Origin: Chitinophaga costaii | Lineage (GTDB): Bacteria > Bacteroidota > Bacteroidia > Chitinophagales > Chitinophagaceae | Direction of reading: 5' to 3' | Length of the DNA stretch: 64,000 bases | NCBI RefSeq assembly: GCF_900094705.1 | Contig: NZ_FMAR01000012.1 | Span: forward strand, 1 to 64,000 | Shown here: positions 62,563 through 64,000 of the stretch, piece by piece | Layout of the letters: each line of letters starts with the position of its first letter | Position numbering within the stretch: position 1 is the first letter of the stretch | Translations under genes and position numbers: made by a program | The notes under the pieces: model-generated | The model's database searches: none | What the model was told of the DNA's origin: nothing | The model's input: the letters and a program-made list of their open reading frames with translations, nothing else

Positions 62563-63444
62563 ATGCAAGCGAAATTTTCTGTTATCATACCCACTTACAA
62601 CCGTGCCGGGCAATTGAAAACCTGCCTGGAATCATTGGAGGCTCAAACTTTTCGTGATTTTGAGATACTGGTTTGTGATGATGGATCTTTAGATGATTCC
62701 GCTGCTGTAGTGGAGGCTTTCAAAGCTACGACCACCCTGCCGGTTCAATATTTTTTCAATGAAAACTGGGGAGGGCCTGCTTACCCGCGCAATGTAGGTA
62801 TTGCACATTCCCAGGCTCCCTGGCTTTGTTTTCTGGACTCTGATGATTATTGGTACCCTGAAAAGCTGGCCGAATGTAATGCGTTCACCCAACAATATGA
62901 TTTTATTTGCCACGAAGTGGATATCATTGGGAGACGACCTCCCCGTAATAGAATTAGAACGTTCGCCTTTGGGACCAAGGTATTCTATAACCTAATGACT
63001 AGGGGTAATAGTATTATAACCAGCAGTGTGTGCGTTAAAAAAGAGATCATACTGTCTCTTGGCGGTTTTTCGGAGGACAAGATGATGATTGCGGTGGAGG
63101 ATTTTGATCTGTGGCTACGTATAGCCCGTGCAGCGTACCAGTTTAAAGTAATTCACCGATCGTTGGGAGCTTACTGGGAAGGAGGAGGTAATATCAGCAC
63201 GGCCAGTGACAAGCAACTGAAAAGGTTGGAAAATATTTATAATCGCTACCTACCTTACCTGGCGGATACGCCGCGGGCGTTACATCGGGCCACGGCAGTG
63301 CTACGCTATCTGCAAGGCTGGATGTACCTCCGATTGGGTGATCGAAAGGCAGCATGGACAGCTTTTCGTGTGGCTGTCCGTTGGGGCGTAACGGATATTA
63401 AATTAAAAGGGCTTTACCAAATGATGAAGGCCATTTTAACCTAA
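62563..63444 (+). CDS. Glycosyltransferase, family 2
   Basis: A 293-residue GT-A enzyme without membrane helices. FSVIIPTYNRAGQLKTCLESL, ILVCDDGSLDDSA and the DxD-like FLDSDDYWYPEKL are clear; a later E-D motif is AVEDFDLWLRIA, the likely base region. It would transfer one sugar of the repeat unit, acting from the cytoplasm. Donor unknown. It lies between the GT4 gene and the polymerase-like gene in the same operon. Confidence 0.93.
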   Translation: MQAKFSVIIPTYNRAGQLKTCLESLEAQTFRDFEILVCDDGSLDDSAAVVEAFKATTTLPVQYFFNENWGGPAYPRNVGIAHSQAPWLCFLDSDDYWYPEKLAECNAFTQQYDFICHEVDIIGRRPPRNRIRTFAFGTKVFYNLMTRGNSIITSSVCVKKEIILSLGGFSEDKMMIAVEDFDLWLRIARAAYQFKVIHRSLGAYWEGGGNISTASDKQLKRLENIYNRYLPYLADTPRALHRATAVLRYLQGWMYLRLGDRKAAWTAFRVAVRWGVTDIKLKGLYQMMKAILT

Positions 63445-63457
63445 AAAGGCACGAAAC

Positions 63458-64000
63458 ATGCTCGAAACGATCATTTTATTTTTGATATCAGTATTCATTT
63501 TTATTTATCAGCCCTTTGTAGGGGCGCTACTGATACCAACACCCGTGCGTATTGGTATCATGGTGTTACTCTTGGCCTTTTTTATCACGCTTTCCATCCG
63601 GAAGCGCAGTATTTTAATTTTCTTGGTAGCTATGGTACCGCTGACGCTATTGTTCGCAGGCAACTGGTACTTGAATTCGCCGGCTTCGCTGCCCGATATT
63701 GCTTATGTGATTGCTTTTATCATATTAGCAGTATGTCTTTTAAAGTGCATGGAGCGTATGCCTCAACTAGGCTTTGCGCTAAGTCGATACATGTTGGTAT
63801 TGGTGCTGCTAATTTCTGTGTGGGCTATTATGTGTTTTGCTGCATTTAACCTGTCGCTGGTCCCTTTCCGACCAGTAAACCTCGGAGGCTTTGCCTATTA
63901 TGATTATTACTATAATCCATTGCTGGGGTATATAGATCCCCGGCAGTACGAATCGGGTATAGTGGGCCGCGTTGCCGGGTTTATGTTTGAGCCAAGTTTT
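63458..64000 (+). CDS. O-antigen ligase/polymerase-like membrane protein (partial)
   Basis: The first 181 codons of a multi-helix membrane protein cut by the window end. Five or so hydrophobic segments are visible (ETIILFLISVFIFIYQPFVGA, IGIMVLLLAFFITLSI, ILIFLVAMVPLTLLF, IAYVIAFIILAVCLL, YMLVLVLLISVWAIMCFAAF). It ends in GRVAGFMFEPSF, the EPSF-type motif of Wzy polymerases and O-antigen ligases. Gene order makes Wzy likely: it would polymerise flipped repeat units. The stop codon is outside the window. ATG 63458 is 13 bases after the GT2 stop. Confidence 0.8.
   Translation, partial: MLETIILFLISVFIFIYQPFVGALLIPTPVRIGIMVLLLAFFITLSIRKRSILIFLVAMVPLTLLFAGNWYLNSPASLPDIAYVIAFIILAVCLLKCMERMPQLGFALSRYMLVLVLLISVWAIMCFAAFNLSLVPFRPVNLGGFAYYDYYYNPLLGYIDPRQYESGIVGRVAGFMFEPSF

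Noticed and set aside
1..64000. tRNA, rRNA, tmRNA, RNase P RNA, CRISPR arrays and insertion sequences
   Set aside because: Looked for hallmark sequences and regularly spaced repeats by eye on both strands; none recognised, though a tRNAscan/Rfam run would be decisive.

Overview
The window looks like a chromosomal segment of a Bacteroidota bacterium, most likely Chitinophaga-like (Chitinophagaceae). The signs are a SusC/SusD pair, GldC and PorG (gliding and type IX secretion), a uppS-bamA-ompH envelope cluster, an IcmF fused mutase, and repeated promoter sequences of the Bacteroidota type (TTG, about 19 bases, TAnnTTTG). No rRNA, tRNA, CRISPR array or insertion sequence was recognised.

Layout. 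1-1434 is AT-rich and looks like the edge of a mobile island: a 5'-truncated acetyltransferase/PUA-like gene overlapping an ASCH gene, then a repeat-rich non-coding stretch. 1435-10772 holds housekeeping and envelope genes (acyl-CoA dehydrogenase, two alpha/beta hydrolases, two glycosyltransferases, an ABC permease, a small lipoprotein, gldC, yqeY, cvpA). 10936-20812 is an outer-membrane biogenesis block: CBS protein, small Omp85 protein, nadK, porG, uppS, bamA and three ompH/skp paralogues. 21068-24449 contains rpmH, rnpA, yidD, a C-terminal processing protease and a DUF1080 protein. Then come superoxide dismutase, a PAS-LuxR regulator, an SPFH protein, tadA, ligA, a Nudix-type regulator and icmF.

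35405-42037 (minus strand) is a four-gene SusC-SusD-cyanophycinase-cyanophycinase operon, which looks like a peptide utilisation locus, possibly for cyanophycin-like polymers. 42585-48549 carries a membrane-anchored MutS-like ATPase, a radical SAM protein, a DinB-family protein and a sterol-desaturase-family protein. Two candidate small transcripts lie in the long gaps at 31277-32005 and 45560-46517.

An ECF sigma factor (48641-49141, minus) stands next to a long plus-strand surface-glycan operon (49654 to the window end). This operon encodes export and chain-length proteins, five enzymes of a legionaminic-acid-type nonulosonate pathway (legB, legC, a NeuD-type acetyltransferase, legI, legG), a putative nonulosonate transferase, a flippase, two glycosyltransferases and the start of a Wzy-like polymerase. 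Together they could build and export a nonulosonate-containing glycan; the CMP-activating enzyme is not in the window.

Assignments rest on motifs and recalled family features; no database search was run.
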